Below are positions 22,231 to 33,764 of a stretch of 64,000 bases of DNA, piece by piece; positions within the stretch are counted from its first letter, which is position 1, and each line of letters starts with the position of its first letter. This stretch comes from Nelumbo lutea (taxonomy: Eukaryota > Streptophyta > Magnoliopsida > Proteales > Nelumbonaceae). The position numbers and the translations under genes were made by a program. Below the pieces are notes generated by a model. That model did no database searches. It was not told where the DNA came from and saw only the letters and a list, made by a program, of their open reading frames with translations. The stretch is taken from contig JAKGHH010000004.1 of NCBI GenBank assembly GCA_022828595.1, positions 21,584,372 through 21,648,371 of the forward strand. Direction: 5' to 3'.

Positions 22231-23805
22231 TGCATAATATAAGCACAACAGAGGTTCGACTTTTAATTTCTTTCTAAGGCCTAGTTGGTATAAATTATTT
22301 ATCCAAATAAATGCATTTATCTAGATAAACACAATAAATTAATATTCTAGTCATCGCATATTCACACTTTAAGTAATTTTCCTGAGAATATTATTTACGT
22401 AGGTAAATGAACCATTCAGGAATCATTCATTTTTCATAAGACCCATTAATAACGAAATACAAACACATGTTTTCTTTTATAAGGAACCCACCAACTTACC
22501 CACCCCATTTACTGAAAACGAACGCCACCAAAGTGAATTGCTTACGGTTTCAATCATTTGATCAATGGGTCAAACTATGATAATTATTCCTTGCCAGAGA
22601 TCACTACTTCACTAGTAACCAGCATTCTTAGTTAGAATCAATTAATGGTAGCAGCAACACAAAATTACCTACTTGTCAACAAGAAGGTGAGACTGGAGGG
22701 GACACAGAATATGGCACGCCTTTCAGTTCACTGTTGTTCTTCATCACCTATGTAAGATTTCATTGGAAGGAAAAAAGGGTGGAAACTGGTGAAAGCAGAT
22801 TCTGCTCTAATGATATTTTGGATCTCTTGAACAACATATTTTGGATATTGGAAAGAACAAATTCCTTTCTACAATGTGCTTCACATGATCATATCATTAG
22901 TCACCACCTAAATAATATACAATAGTAAGTCATTCGGGATTTTCTACTCACTTTTCTTATCCACTCTTTATCTACCGTGAATTGGAGCCACACATCTCTA
23001 TTATGAATTGAGAGATATATGACTGTAATGCACAGCGGATGGTAAAAAATCTGAACTCATATTAAGCGCCTGTTTGGGGTGTCAGATGTGATGAAACTAG
23101 TTGAAAAACTACCATTTGGAATTGACCCATACCCAGTCAGCCCATCCTATACCATTGTGCCCATTTGGGTATGGATTGAGTTACTTTGAAAAAGCCACTA
23201 AAAAAAGCCCAGGGGAAAGCCATGCTTTTTGCCTTGTATGATAATTTTGGGCTTTATAAGGTTTTTCACTAAATTTAGAAGTCACTACATGAAAGCCCTC
23301 CCAACGCGAACATGGAGCTCAATTTTAACCTGACCGGGACTGAACTTCATTACTGAAGAAGCCAAATATGCCCCAAACTTCTAAAGCTACATTTAGATAT
23401 AGGGCAAGTTCTAGTGACTTTGGGTGAATGTTGAACTAGGGGAGAAATTCGGTCTAGGTTAGGTTGGGTTGAAGTCAATCCTAATCCAACCCAAGCTGTG
23501 GAACCCTCTATCCTAACCTTAATCCAATCCAAAGTCTTTGGGTTGGTTTTGGATTAGCCCATCTTACCTAATTCCTTTAGCCAAATGTTTTTATTTCTTA
23601 TACTCAAGTGTCGAAGTTGAGTTTTAGCATAGTTATCAATTTATCATGCTTTTGAAAATTTTCACTAAACTTAATATTGTTGGCATAATGTATATGCATA
23701 ATGTACATGAATGAAAATACAAACATACATAAATAAAATAAATAAACAAATAAATATGTATATACACATAGATATAATAATAAATGCATCATGCCACATA
23801 CATAT
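22231..23805. other. Intergenic, no gene seen
   Basis: AT-rich intergenic DNA. It ends in a CA/TA-rich microsatellite-like stretch at 23740-23805 that served as the insertion site of the second gypsy element. A GCGCCTGTTTGGGGTG phrase at about 23067 looks like a MITE end, but no partner was found. Confidence 0.45.
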
Positions 23806-24393
23806 TGATGATGCGCGATCTGGTCTGTCCTAGCTGCCGGTTACCTCACTTTTGACGAGACCGAAGGTGCCTGAAACAAGGAAGAAAATGGAGGCCTTTT
23901 CCGGGGAGGAGCCCGGTTGGAATACTCCGAAGCTCAAGTTAGTGTTCTTCAGAAGTTAAGGGAAATGAGGAATTCTAAGACCAGAAAACGCAAGAATCAC
24001 ATACCCTTTTCTTTGTGAGATGGGGGCCTTTTATAATCACCCTGTGTGCTCACTTCCATGCCTCTTCTAGTTCGGGCATCATTGCTTCTGCTAGATCGGG
24101 TCACTTCCTTCTGTCAACTGCCAGTTCGGGTGTCATAACCTCCACTGCCCCTGGGCGGGTAGTTCGGGTTTTTTACCTTTGGTGTTTGTAAGGTTCAGGA
24201 CCTCGAAGGGAGAGCTCGGGACTCTTTAGTTCGGAGCTCGGTTTGTAGGTTCCTTCGAGGGTGCTCGGCTCTTTTAGTTCGGAGCTCGGGTTGTGGGCCT
24301 GCTACCGTGCCGACCTGGCGTTTCTGCCAGGTCACTCTCGGATGCTTCCACGTGTTGCATGGCCAATGAGTCGGGTCAAATCTTCCTCCATCA
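23806..24393 (-). repeat. 3' LTR of gypsy G2 (internally deleted)
   Basis: It is 588 bp against 803 bp in the other copy, a difference of exactly 215 bp explained by one deletion. The junction lies in TCCACTGCCCCTGGG at about 24141-24155. The minus-strand TATAAAAG box remains at 24028-24035, and the CCACGTGT G-box at 24348-24355. Confidence 0.92.
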
Positions 24394-24415
24394 ATTGCCC
24401 CCCACTCCCCGTGCT
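24394..24415 (-). other. Polypurine tract of G2
   Basis: On the minus strand this reads GGGGAGTGGGGGGCAAT immediately before the 3' LTR, matching the tract of G1 in position and composition. Confidence 0.8.
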
Positions 24416-24583
24416 CGGGGTCTTGACCCGGCGTGGGGAGTTCAAGGGATGATAGGTGGATTTGCCTCGGGAGACTTTGGCCTTGATCAGGAAATTTTTT
24501 GGTCCGGTCTGCTTGTGTTCTCGACTCAACCGGGGTTCACTTGGCTCGACTAGAGGTCAGTCACGGGCTGCGTGTGGCCCACG

Positions 24584-24765
24584 CGCGCCAACGATTTTCA
24601 AAATTTTTAAATTTTTGAACGTGCGCGCCAAACAATTTTGAATTTTCGAACGCGCGCGCCAAAGTGTCTTTTCGTCGGGGAGTGTGCAGTTGACTTTGTG
24701 GGGAGTAGTTGGATGGTTTCGATCCTGGCCGTTGATGCATGGGTACAGTGGCTTTAAATAGGGGG
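24584..24765 (+). promoter_or_regulatory. Possible promoter of the G2 antisense ORF
   Basis: Three GCGCGCCAA motifs (24584, 24623, 24654) separated by AT-rich spacers are followed by a TATA-like GGCTTTAAATAGGGG at about 24750-24765. The extra ORF starts at 24898 on the same strand. A donor-like CTGGTGAGT at about 24868 suggests a leader intron. The motifs resemble E2F-type TTTGGCGC sites when read on the other strand. This is inference from motifs only. Confidence 0.4.
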
Positions 24766-24897
24766 GACCCCTAGTCACTTTCCTCTGTTATCCTTCAGCG
24801 TTTGTTCCTTGAGCTCGCGTCCAAGCCGCCAGCTCGCGTCACTCGTCTGTAGTTCGGTAGATTTTCCTGGTGAGTCCTCAACCCTTCTTTGTTTTCG

Positions 24898-26675
24898 ATG
24901 TCTAGTTTTAGTAGCATGGATAGCCCTCTGGGGGGGTCAGACGCTGGTTCTACAAACTGAGTTGCTGCCCCCGACGGCCTTAGTGAGTCTGAGGCGGGGC
25001 CCGAGGTAGAGCTCGAGTTTGAGACCGTAGGCTAAGTCACCTTGGGTAGTTTGGCATCCACCTCTCATCGAGGTCGAGTGCCAGATAAGTTCGGACCCTC
25101 TACTATGACGTCCGAATGTCTTTGGTCCCTTATTGTCCAGTATAACCTGCCTGGGGAGTACACTTACTTTTTACCCTCGGCCGACTTTCCTTGGGAGCAC
25201 AGTCCATATGAGATCATGATATTCCGAGAGCAGCTTGTTGCCGGGCTGCGCCTTCCCTTCCATCCCTTAATCGTTAAGGTTAAGAACCACTTCGACGTCA
25301 CCATAGGTCAATTTCCCGAACTCCATCTGCAATCTTGTCGGGACCATCTCCCTTTGCTGTGAGCATTGCCTTCCTTTGGATTTAGAAATTTTTTCTGCTA
25401 TTCTCATGCTTAAGAAACAAGCGGGTCCCCTGCCCGGGCGTAGGAGGGCATACTACTTGTCACCTCGCCTGAGCTTCAAGCTCTTACACGATCTCCAAAC
25501 AAGGTTTCAGCGTAGAAGCGGGACTACTTCGTGGTTCAGAGTGCTACGAGGTGGTCGTTTCCCACTGAGTGGGGTTTGGCCGCTCTTGACCCCGGTGTTG
25601 TTTTAGATGAAGATACAGAGAAGCGCCTCCGGGACTGGGCCCGGCAAGGGCTAAAATGCGAAGCCTATCTGACGAAGGATAAATTCATTCAGGCCGGTCT
25701 GAGTTCGGGTAGGTTTCTTGCTCATAAAGATACTTTTGCTTTTGCTTTTATTCCCGTCTTCTGACGCCGAACTCCTTTTTGCAAGTGTTATGGAGGCAGA
25801 TAAGACTCGATGTGCGAACTTGTTTCCTGGCATGAAGCGAAAGAAGCAAGCTGCTAAGTGAGTTCGCGTCAATCCTTCCCGGGTGGCGGAGCCTGAGGTA
25901 CCAAGGATGGAGCCTCCTGAGGAGCCCGAGGTGCCCCCTCCAGCTCAGGAGGCGGTAGGGGCTCCCTATGCCCGGGCTGCGGCTTTGGGCTCGAGGAGAC
26001 AAGGTGGGATTGGGAGCATGCTATCGCCGAGCTACGCTCTCTGAAAAAGCAAGGCTACCACTTGTCCTGAGGAGGTCACATAGTGGGTCGATCTCCCTAC
26101 CAATCTCATAGGTGCTCGGGCTGCAACTCACGCCATGGTGGTAAGTCGGAGTGGGTTTTTTTTTTTTTTTTCCGAGCTGATTTGTCCTCGTTCTGGCAGG
26201 TGAACTCCTCTATCCACGCCTTGGCGATCCAGGCGGAGAGACGCTTGAGATGGGCAGAAGCTGCCGAGGCTAAGTTATCGAGGTCTCAGAGAGACAAAGA
26301 GGCCTTAGGAATGGTGGTGAGGCATATGGCCGATCTGAAGTTGGACCTAGAACACCAGGTCGAGTACCTTCAGGAAGACATTAGGGAGAAGATGCAGATC
26401 TTTTCTCAAGTTGTTGAGGAGGCAAAGGCAAAAGCCGTTGAGGATTATATCGCCTCACTACGCTTTGATGACATGATGGTGGGCTCGTAAAGACGGGGTT
26501 CAAGTTGAGCCGATGGATGATAAGGAACACGTACCCCGACCTCGATACCAGCACCATAACCACTTTGCGCATCACTAAGGAGATAGCTCCCGTAGCTGAT
26601 GACAATGTGGATTCTGAAGACGAAGCGGGTCCTTTGGGTGTTGTCGAAGTCCCTTCTGAAGGCGAGGAAGATTGA
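24898..26675 (+). pseudogene. Extra ORF of gypsy G2 (Transposase_28-like)
   Basis: It is antisense to gag-pol and matches the extra ORF of G1. ATG at 24898 (M-S-S-F-S-S-M-D-S) is followed by stops at 24958 and 25033. The conserved domain is readable at 25042-25362 (YNLPGEYTYFLPSADFPWEH) and continues in another frame at 25376-25764. A segment from about 25790 (M-E-A-D-K-T-R) ends at a good donor, TGGTGGTAAGT near 26136. An acceptor, TTCTGGCAG, then leads into the coiled-coil exon at about 26200-26490 (NSSIHALAIQAERRLRWAEA), and an acidic tail ends in GEED-stop at 26675. Splicing is inferred from signals shared with G1. Several stops and frameshifts make this a decayed copy. Confidence 0.7.
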
Positions 26676-27028
26676 CCTCTGGGCTTGTGAGCTCGTTTTT
26701 GTTTTCTTTTTTTAAACACCGTAAAGCAAACATTTAGCAATGAAGTATATTTTATGTCCAAATATGTTGTGCACATATCCTCCATTTGCCAAAGTGACTA
26801 TACCCGAGCTGCTAGACGTGCCCCAAGGTGAGTTAACATAGTAAGGCTATGTGCCTGATCTGTTCTCCGCCCCAGATTGCTTTCGTCAATGATGTGTCGA
26901 GGTCATCGTTAGCTCGATATTCTGCCCCTTTTGGTGCCGAGGTCCTTGTTGGCTCGACATTCGGGTCCTTAGGGTGTCGAGGTTTTTGCTAGCTCAGTAG
27001 TGGCTCATGGCCTGCTTAGTTTGTTAAC
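26676..27028. other. Tail-to-tail spacer inside G2
   Basis: This gap lies between the extra ORF (plus) and the end of pol (minus). It contains a repeated phrase of the type GTCGAGGTC..TTGCTAGCTCG near 26897-26995 but no reading frame of interest. Confidence 0.5.
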
Positions 27029-28210
27029 TTATAAGTAAAAGCGCCTTAAGTTAACGATGTTCCATGCCCGGGGTATCCGCTTACCTTCCAGGGTCTCGAG
27101 CTCGTACGCTCCCCCAAGTACTCTCTTTACTCGGTAGGGTCCTTCCCAGTTTGGCCCAAGTTTGCCAACGCCGGGCTCAGGTACCAAGATTTTGCGGAGG
27201 ACCATGTCGTCGACGCAAAAGTTTCATTTCTTAACTCTAGCGTTGTAGTACCGAGCTACCCTTTGCTGGTATGCTGCAGTTCTGATGTATGCGAGGTCCC
27301 TCACCTCGTCAAGTAGGTCGAGGTTGGTACGTAGCTCGTCATTATTAGTATTGTCGTTGTATGCTTCCAACCGAAGTGAGGAGATTTCGATTTCAGCTGG
27401 GATGACTGCCTCCATGCCATAGATGAGGTTGAAGGGAGTTTCTCCAGTGGCAGTCTTCTCTGTAGTTAGATAGGCCCATAGGACACTGGGTAGCTCGTCT
27501 GCCCATAGTCCTTTAGCTCAATCTAACCTGGCTTTTAGTCCATGGAGGATAGCTCTGTTCATGAGTTCCGCCTGACCGTTTGCTTGTGGGTGCGCAATCA
27601 ATGTGAAGTTTTGCCGGATCCCCATGCCTTAGCACCACTCTTGGAATTTGATGTCTTTGAACTGCTTACCATTGTCGGAGATCAGCACTTGAGGTAACCC
27701 GAAGTGGCACACTATGTTCTTCCAGAAGAAGTTCTGGACATTCCGAGCTGTGATGGTTACAAGAGTTTCATCTTCAACCCACTTGGTGAAGTAGTCTATT
27801 GCCACTACTAGGAACTTCCTTCCTCCTGTTGTTGGCGGGAATGGTTCGAGTAGGTCGATACCCCATTGTGCGAAGGGCCATGGGCTGGTGAGATACTTGA
27901 GGTCGGCGGTGGGTTGATGGTGAATATTGGCGTGCTTCTAGCACTTCTCGCACTTCCTGATTAGCCCGACGGCGTCTGCTTTCATTGTTGGCCAATAGTA
28001 CCCCTATCGCAGTGTCTTTTGAGCAACGGCCCTACTCCCCAAGTGTCTGCCACATAGGCCTTCAAGAATGTCACGAAGTACGAGCTCAACTTCGGGAGGT
28101 CGCAAGCAGCGCAGGTAGGGGAGCGTGTAGGATATTCGGTACAACCGTCTGTCTATCATGACGTACTTGGCTGCCTGACGCTCTACCCTCCTGGCGGCGC
28201 TGCGTTACGT
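27029..28210 (-). pseudogene. Integrase of gypsy G2
   Basis: The N-terminal zinc-binding region is partly kept; a stop follows the CEKC motif. The catalytic core is complete in outline: WGIDLLEPF with the first aspartate, ISDNGKQF with the second, and QAELMNR with the glutamate. The C-terminal part ends LRRFYL with a stop at 27029. In-frame stops interrupt it at several points, for example after EWC and before AKGLW. It preserves the roughly 100-nt core segment that G1 has lost. Confidence 0.87.
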
Positions 28211-28261
28211 GGGGAGGGTTCCATGTAACAAGAAGCTCACAAGTGGATCAATCCAGCTCGA

Positions 28262-28946
28262 TTATGCTTGGGCAATAGGAGTGACCTCCTCTGCCCCGCG
28301 GAGAATGCTAGGTCGAGGTAACACCTCTATGTAAACAGTTCTCATGGTGTTGTCGCTGGTGCTAGCTAGTCGGGACAGGGCATCGACCTCAATGTTCTCT
28401 GACCTCAGGATTTGCTTGATGAAGTGTGACTGGAAGCTAAGCAGTGCCTCTCGTACCTTTGCCAAGTAGGCAATCATAGCCGGCTCGCAGGCTTCGTATT
28501 CCCTTGTGACTTGGTTGACCACGAGCTGGGAATCGCTACAGATAACTATGTGTTTTGCCTTCACCTCTTGCGCCAGAGCTAGCCCTACTATCAATGCCTC
28601 GTATTCTGCCTCATTGTTGGATGTCGCGAACTCAAAGCATAGTGTGTACTCCAATTTCGTGCCACTCAGACCGTGGAGAACTACACTGGCTCCGCTGCCT
28701 TGCTGGTTTGAGGAGCCATCTACGTGAAGGATCCAGGGCTCTTCATCCCAGTTCGCGCTTGGCCTAATCAGGAGAGAGACCAAACTGGGTGTGACCTTAC
28801 GGGGCTCAGACTCAGCCGGCCTGGGAGCACCGAGCTCACCCGAACTGGGAGCCCTGTGCTCAACCGGGCTAAGGTCCTCGGAGCAGAATGTGCATTCTGC
28901 AAAAATATCCACCAAGGCTTGAGCTTTGATGGCGGTTCGGGGCTTG
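28262..28946 (-). pseudogene. Archaeal-type RNase H of gypsy G2
   Basis: An uninterrupted frame of more than 210 residues holds WILHVDGSSNQQGSG, NNEAEYEALIVGLALAQ, CSDSQLVVNQV and EVDALSRLAST. These carry the D-E-D-D catalytic set of RNase H. It is the best-preserved enzyme domain of this element. Upstream it runs directly into the protease-side linker because the reverse transcriptase has been deleted at about 28948-28957. Confidence 0.88.
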
Positions 28947-28947
28947 T

Positions 28948-29901
28948 ACTGAGCTTGTGAGTTATGAGCATAGGGTCTATGTCAGGCATTTCTACCGCGG
29001 ACCAAGCAAAAACATCAGAAGTTACTGAGTAAGAAGCGTACCAGTTAGGATCGTATAGGTTCTTCAAGGGATGCTCCGACCTGAAGTAGTCTGGCGGGGT
29101 CCTCTACCGAGACAAAAATGGGAACAATTTCCTCTATTGGTGCAGCTCGCTCCTCCTTCTGTTCTGTAGGTCGCTCCAGTTCGAGGTCGCTGGTTATCTT
29201 GGCCTTTCCCTTGAGGGCGGCAACATAGCTCTTGCGGGACTCAAGATGGTCGCCCTACACTACCCCGATGTTGAAATCCGTTGAGAACTTCATGGCCAAA
29301 TAGTAAGTGGACACCATAGCTTTTAAAGCATGGGTGATCGGTTGACCTACTATGGCATTGTAGGGGAGGGGGTCGCGACCACCAGAAAATCGTGACTGAG
29401 TCTTACCGTGCTAGGCCACATGCCGACTTCCATAGGTACTGTGACCTTTTCCTGGGGTCTGACCTCTTCTCCGCTGAAGCCGACCAGCGGGGTGCTCGCG
29501 GGCTTTAAGTCACTCTCTCGGAACTAAAGCTTATCAAATGCCGCTTTAAAGAGGATGTCTGCCGAACTGCCGAAGTCAATGAGTACCCGTCGGACTTCAA
29601 AGTTGCTGATCTTCATCTTTATGACAAGTGCATCATCGTGGGAGTAGTGGACCCTGTGCGCATCATCTTCGGTGATGAATATGAGGTCTTCTGTCCTAGG
29701 CCGCTTCGGGGGATTTCGTTCTTCTCTAGCGGCCTCCCGGGTTAACGCGCGAGCTGCTGTCAAGGTGCACCCTACCACGATTGATCCTCCAACGATCACA
29801 TGGATTGTTCCCAAACTGGTCTTTCCTCCGGGGGTTGCTTCTGTGGTTCTGCTGGCCAACTGCTGGACTCGGGAGCATCTTTGTTGTGCTCTCCCTGCCA
29901 A
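28948..29901 (-). pseudogene. Protease region of gypsy G2
   Basis: LIDFGSSADILFKAAFDKL marks the active-site region at about 29530-29600; the residue after Asp is Phe. The following linker contains VFAWSAVEMPDIDP and ITHKL. It then jumps in a shared TCACAAGCT/CAGTACAAGCC context to the RNase H tether, skipping about 1.2 kb that G1 still has. Confidence 0.75.
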
Positions 29902-29939
29902 CCGGGCTTATTACTATTATTATTATTGTGTTGTACAAA

Positions 29940-31623
29940 ATTTCGTAGATACCCACGACGGATAAGTTCCTATATCTCGTCGCGGAGATTATTACAATGT
30001 CCGGTGTTATGACCGTGATCCCTATGGAAACTGCAGTGCAAGTTTTTATTCCTCTCATTCTGGTTTTCCTTTAGACGAGGTGGCCACTTCACATACGGGG
30101 CGTCTTTGATCGTCATTAAGATCTCGGCCCGCTTCGCGTTCAAGGGTGTGTAGTCCACCCGAGTTGCTAAGGGAGCTCGGAACGATTGGCTTGGCTTCGT
30201 CTCTCGAGCTGGGTCTTTCCTTCTTCTGTCATCTGGGTTGGAGGGCTCGCCTTCCCTCTTCCTTTTTTCGATCCCGCTTTCTGTCATTTGGTTGATCTCA
30301 TCCTCTGTTCTCATGAATTTGTCCGCGAGCTTGAGGAATTCAGCCATGGTCGCGGGTTGGCTAACTACCATGTGCCACTTGAATTCCTTGTGTGTCACTC
30401 CTCTCTTGGCTGCCGTGAGCTGCACCATGGGGTCCAGTCACAGTGTCTGCAAACATGCGTCATTGAACCACTTGATGTAGCCCTGGATGGACTCTCCTCT
30501 CTGGACTACTCTGAAGATGCTCTCCTCGGTTCTGGGCACCGCTTGCTAGTAACGAAGTGCACGGTGAAGATCTGCTCGAACTGGGTCCAGCTTCTTATTG
30601 ACCCGGGGGCTAGGTTCCTGTACCAGGTGTGGGCCACCCCCTGAAGGTGGTAGTGAAGGCCACGCACATGCAAGATTCACTGGCCCTTGCCAGGTGCATT
30701 TGGGATTGGAAGGCATCGACGTGGTCGTTGGGGTCGAATGACCCATCATAATTGTCTAGAGAGGGGAGTTTGAAATCTCTGGGCATGGGGACTGCAAGGA
30801 GTTCTGATGAGAGGGGGGAAGGGACTGAGAGAGTAGGGGCAGCTTTTACCTCATCCGAGCTTGTCTCTTCTTTACCTCGGAGCTCGGGCAGGACGCAGGT
30901 GGTAGTTCAGCAACTTCGCCTGCGTCTTCGTTGCTGCTTAGAGGTCCTGGTACTGGTGTTGCTGGCCTCGGTGTTGCCGAGCTCGATGGGCACAGACTGT
31001 TGGTAGTCTGCCGCTAGGACGCCGAATCGGTTCTCTATGGGCGGGAGCTCAGACTTAGAGTGCCGAGGTGCTAACTTGGCTGGAAAGGAGGTTCCCAATC
31101 CGCCGGCGAGCTGCGAGGCGGGGGTGATTAGTCTTTCCCTTCGACCTGGGGATGAGGCCTGGCTCTTGGAGGGGTTCTGACCTCGGGAGGCTTCTCGTCG
31201 ATGAAGGCATCCGCCCTGAGGAGAGGGCTTAACCGGTTTCGGAGCAGGGTGCCGAGGTGGAAGCTGTGGTTGGTTCAGAAGCAGTTGGGGGAACTGCTAT
31301 TGATAGTGATACTGAGAGATGTGGTGCAGTACTTGGTGCTGCTAGAACTGCTGCATTTGGGCTTGCATTGCCCGCATGCACTGCATCAAGTCATCAAACT
31401 GGTTTTGGCTAGTCGCCAGAGGGACAACAGTTGGTTCGGCAAAGGTTGTCTCGATAGGGAGAGGAAGGGGAACATTCACAGGCGCCACCATGCTTGGTGC
31501 GCTGAGGCTAGGGATTTCGTCCGTCAATAGGGGGATGGTGAACTATCCTATGCACACAATGACAGGCTGGGGTTGTTCCCCTACAGCATTCAGGTTGTGC
31601 TTGTTGTTGCTGGGAGAAGCCAT
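29940..31623 (-). pseudogene. gag of gypsy G2 (broken)
   Basis: ATG at 31623 (M-A-S-P-S-N-N-K-H-N). A TAG at 31545-31543 stops the frame after 26 residues, where G1 has a glutamine codon. A segment at 31530-31342 (TFAEPTVVPLATSQNQFDDL) and a C-terminal segment at 30428-29970 remain open. The latter has EFLKLADKFMRTEDEINQ and the zinc-knuckle-like CSFHRDHGHNTGHC. Confidence 0.8.
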
Positions 31624-31693
31624 GGAAGCTAAGGTTTCTTTGAGAGAGAGAGAGAGAGAGTTAAAGGTTAGGGGAGGCTTTTTGAAGTTATTC

Positions 31694-31710
31694 CCATAGA
31701 CAACGCCAAT
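31694..31710 (-). other. Primer binding site of G2
   Basis: On the minus strand ATTGGCGTTGTCTATGGG directly follows the 5' LTR. It differs from the G1 site at two positions. Confidence 0.7.
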
Positions 31711-32513
31711 TGATAATGCGCGATCCGGTCTGTCCTAGCTATCGGTTGCATCACTTCTGACGAGATCGGAGGTGCCTGAAACAATGAAGAAAATGGAGGC
31801 CTTTTTTGGGGAGGAACCCGGTTGGAATACTCCGAAGCTCAAGTTAGTGTTCTTCAGAAGGCAAGGGAAATGAGGAATTCTAATACCAGAAAATGCAAGA
31901 ATCACATACCCTTTTCTTTGTGGGATGGGGGCCTTTTATAATCACCCTGTGTGCTCACTTCCATGCCTCTGCCAGTTCGGGCATCATTGCTTCTGCCAAA
32001 TCGGGTCACTTCCTTCTGTCAACTACCAGTTCGGGTGTCATAACCTCCACTGCTTGTTGTTAGGGCCGCCTCTATCCGTCTGGGTTGGCGGTGGCAAGTG
32101 GTCGTTGGATGGTGGCTGTCATGTGTCAGTCTTCTGATCGGTCAGGTGCGCCGCCTCCACATACGGTCTCCTGGGCGTCAGGTACGGTTGCTAAGTCAGG
32201 CGATTTGGAGCCGAAGTGGTATTTTAATGTGAAGTCTCGAGTTCGGATAGGAGTATGGCCCAAACTGCCCCTGGGCGGGCAGTTCGGGTTTTTTGCCTTT
32301 GGTGTTTGTAAGGCTCAGGACCTCGAAGGGAGGGCTCGGGACTCTTTTGTTTAGAGCTCGGTTTGTAGGTTCCTTTGAGGGAGCTCGACTCTTTTAGTTC
32401 GGAGCTCGGGTTGTGGGCCTACTGCCGTGCCGACTTGGCGTTTCTACCAGATCATTCTAGGTTACTTCCACGTGTCACATGGCCAAGGGGTAGGGTCAAA
32501 TCTTCCTCCATCA
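31711..32513 (-). repeat. 5' LTR of gypsy G2
   Basis: It is 803 bp. In element orientation it starts TGATGGAGGAAG and ends GCGCATTATCA. A minus-strand TATAAAAGG lies near 31934-31943 and a CCACGTGT G-box at 32468-32475. It retains the 215 bp (about 32054-32268) lost from the other LTR; that segment is bounded by two ACTGC repeats. Confidence 0.92.
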
Positions 32514-32560
32514 CACACACATATATATATACACACGTAAATAAATACATACATAAATAA
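32511..32560. repeat. CA/TA microsatellite at the G2 insertion edge
   Basis: (CA)n, (TA)n and (CA)n short runs followed by ATAAATACATACATAAATAAATG. Similar AT/CA-rich DNA flanks the other end of G2, so the element probably inserted into simple-sequence DNA. Confidence 0.75.
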
Positions 32561-33764
32561 ATGGCAGCGAATTCAACCCTAACACAACTTGAAGTTAATT
32601 TAAGTTAATACTTTTCAACCTCAACTTCACCCTAACCCAACTTTTTCGGATTCGATTCGGGCTAATTCAACCCAAATTGCACCATTACGTAGAACCCTTA
32701 AGGGATTGGTCATTTTGAAATCCCTCTTTTGGATTACTTCGGGATCCTAAGGGGGAGCACAATTTGAAGTCCCTTTCTTGAGTAGGATTTAGAACAATTG
32801 ATGAGGAATCCATTCCCATTTCCATAGGTCGGTTCAAACACTTCATAACCCTACGCCGTCTGTAGGTTGAAGGCTTGAAGCTGAACTAAATTGATGCGGC
32901 TCCATACCCTTTGGAACAATGATCTATACATCTGCTCTGTTTTGGTCTTCTCAAAATCAAGCAGGTGGCAGCTTGGGAGGCTGACAGGGGGGCATTCCAC
33001 TTGCACGATACATCAAATCGCTTCCTATTGTAAGTTTTACCAGAATAGTCTTTCTCCATTAATTTCAATTCAAACACAACCCAGAAAATTTCAACACCTT
33101 TATTCAAGTGAAAGAGCCAATGCGAGGAATTTGAATCCGCCATTACAGTTGTTGGTGGTGCAAGAGCTTTAACTAGGGTGGACTGTGGACACTGAAATGG
33201 TCATATGGGGTACACAATGCCAAGGAAAACAAATGGACGGGTCATGTCATCCCTCCACATGTCTGAAGAAAGGGGAGGCGTTCCCAAAGTTTTCTGGACA
33301 TGCTTTCCACCCACCCAGTACAATCAGTTTTAGTTGAAGAGAAACATTTCTGAAGAGTTATGATCAGATTGATCGATCGAGTACTCATTTCCAGAGTGAC
33401 GGCCCCTCCTGTTCATCATTCATTAGCTTGAGAACTTAGACATTTTTTTTTTATTTGTTAAACTCTCAAGCCAATAGATGATAAACATACAAGGTCATAC
33501 ACTGTGAGTGCTCCTGTCGAATCACCAGCTTTTCGTTTTTTGGGGCAGGTGGGTACGATCTCTGCATATCCATGATCCATATTCTCATGGCCAACTTTCG
33601 AGTTTGTTTAAGAGATTAACTTGTTATATCTAGCTATCACTCAAGCACAGATCGATCAAACTTAATGGTTGGATTCTGATTGCTGGTGCAACCAAGTACA
33701 AGGCGCATTTTCTGATGTCATGAGCTTAGTATTTATAAAATATGAATCAATTCATTAATCAGAT
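32561..33764. other. Intergenic, no gene seen
   Basis: Contains phrases such as CAACCTCAACTTCACCC and AACCCAACTTTTTCGG that are rough counterparts of GGTTGGGTTGAAG-like DNA at 23460-23480 across the G2 insertion. No gene was supported. Confidence 0.45.

Larger units (their letters stand above)
23806..32513 (-). mobile_element. Ty3/gypsy retrotransposon, Tat type (element G2)
   Basis: This 8.7-kb element is read on the minus strand and is related to G1 in domain sequence, primer site and LTR ends. The 5' LTR is on the right (31711-32513) and the 3' LTR on the left (23806-24393). Order along the minus strand is gag, protease, archaeal-type RNase H, integrase; the reverse transcriptase and first RNase H are missing. 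An extra ORF is on the plus strand next to the 3' LTR. The flanks are simple-sequence CA/TA DNA (CATAT left, CACAC right), so a target duplication cannot be shown. It is non-autonomous. Confidence 0.92.
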
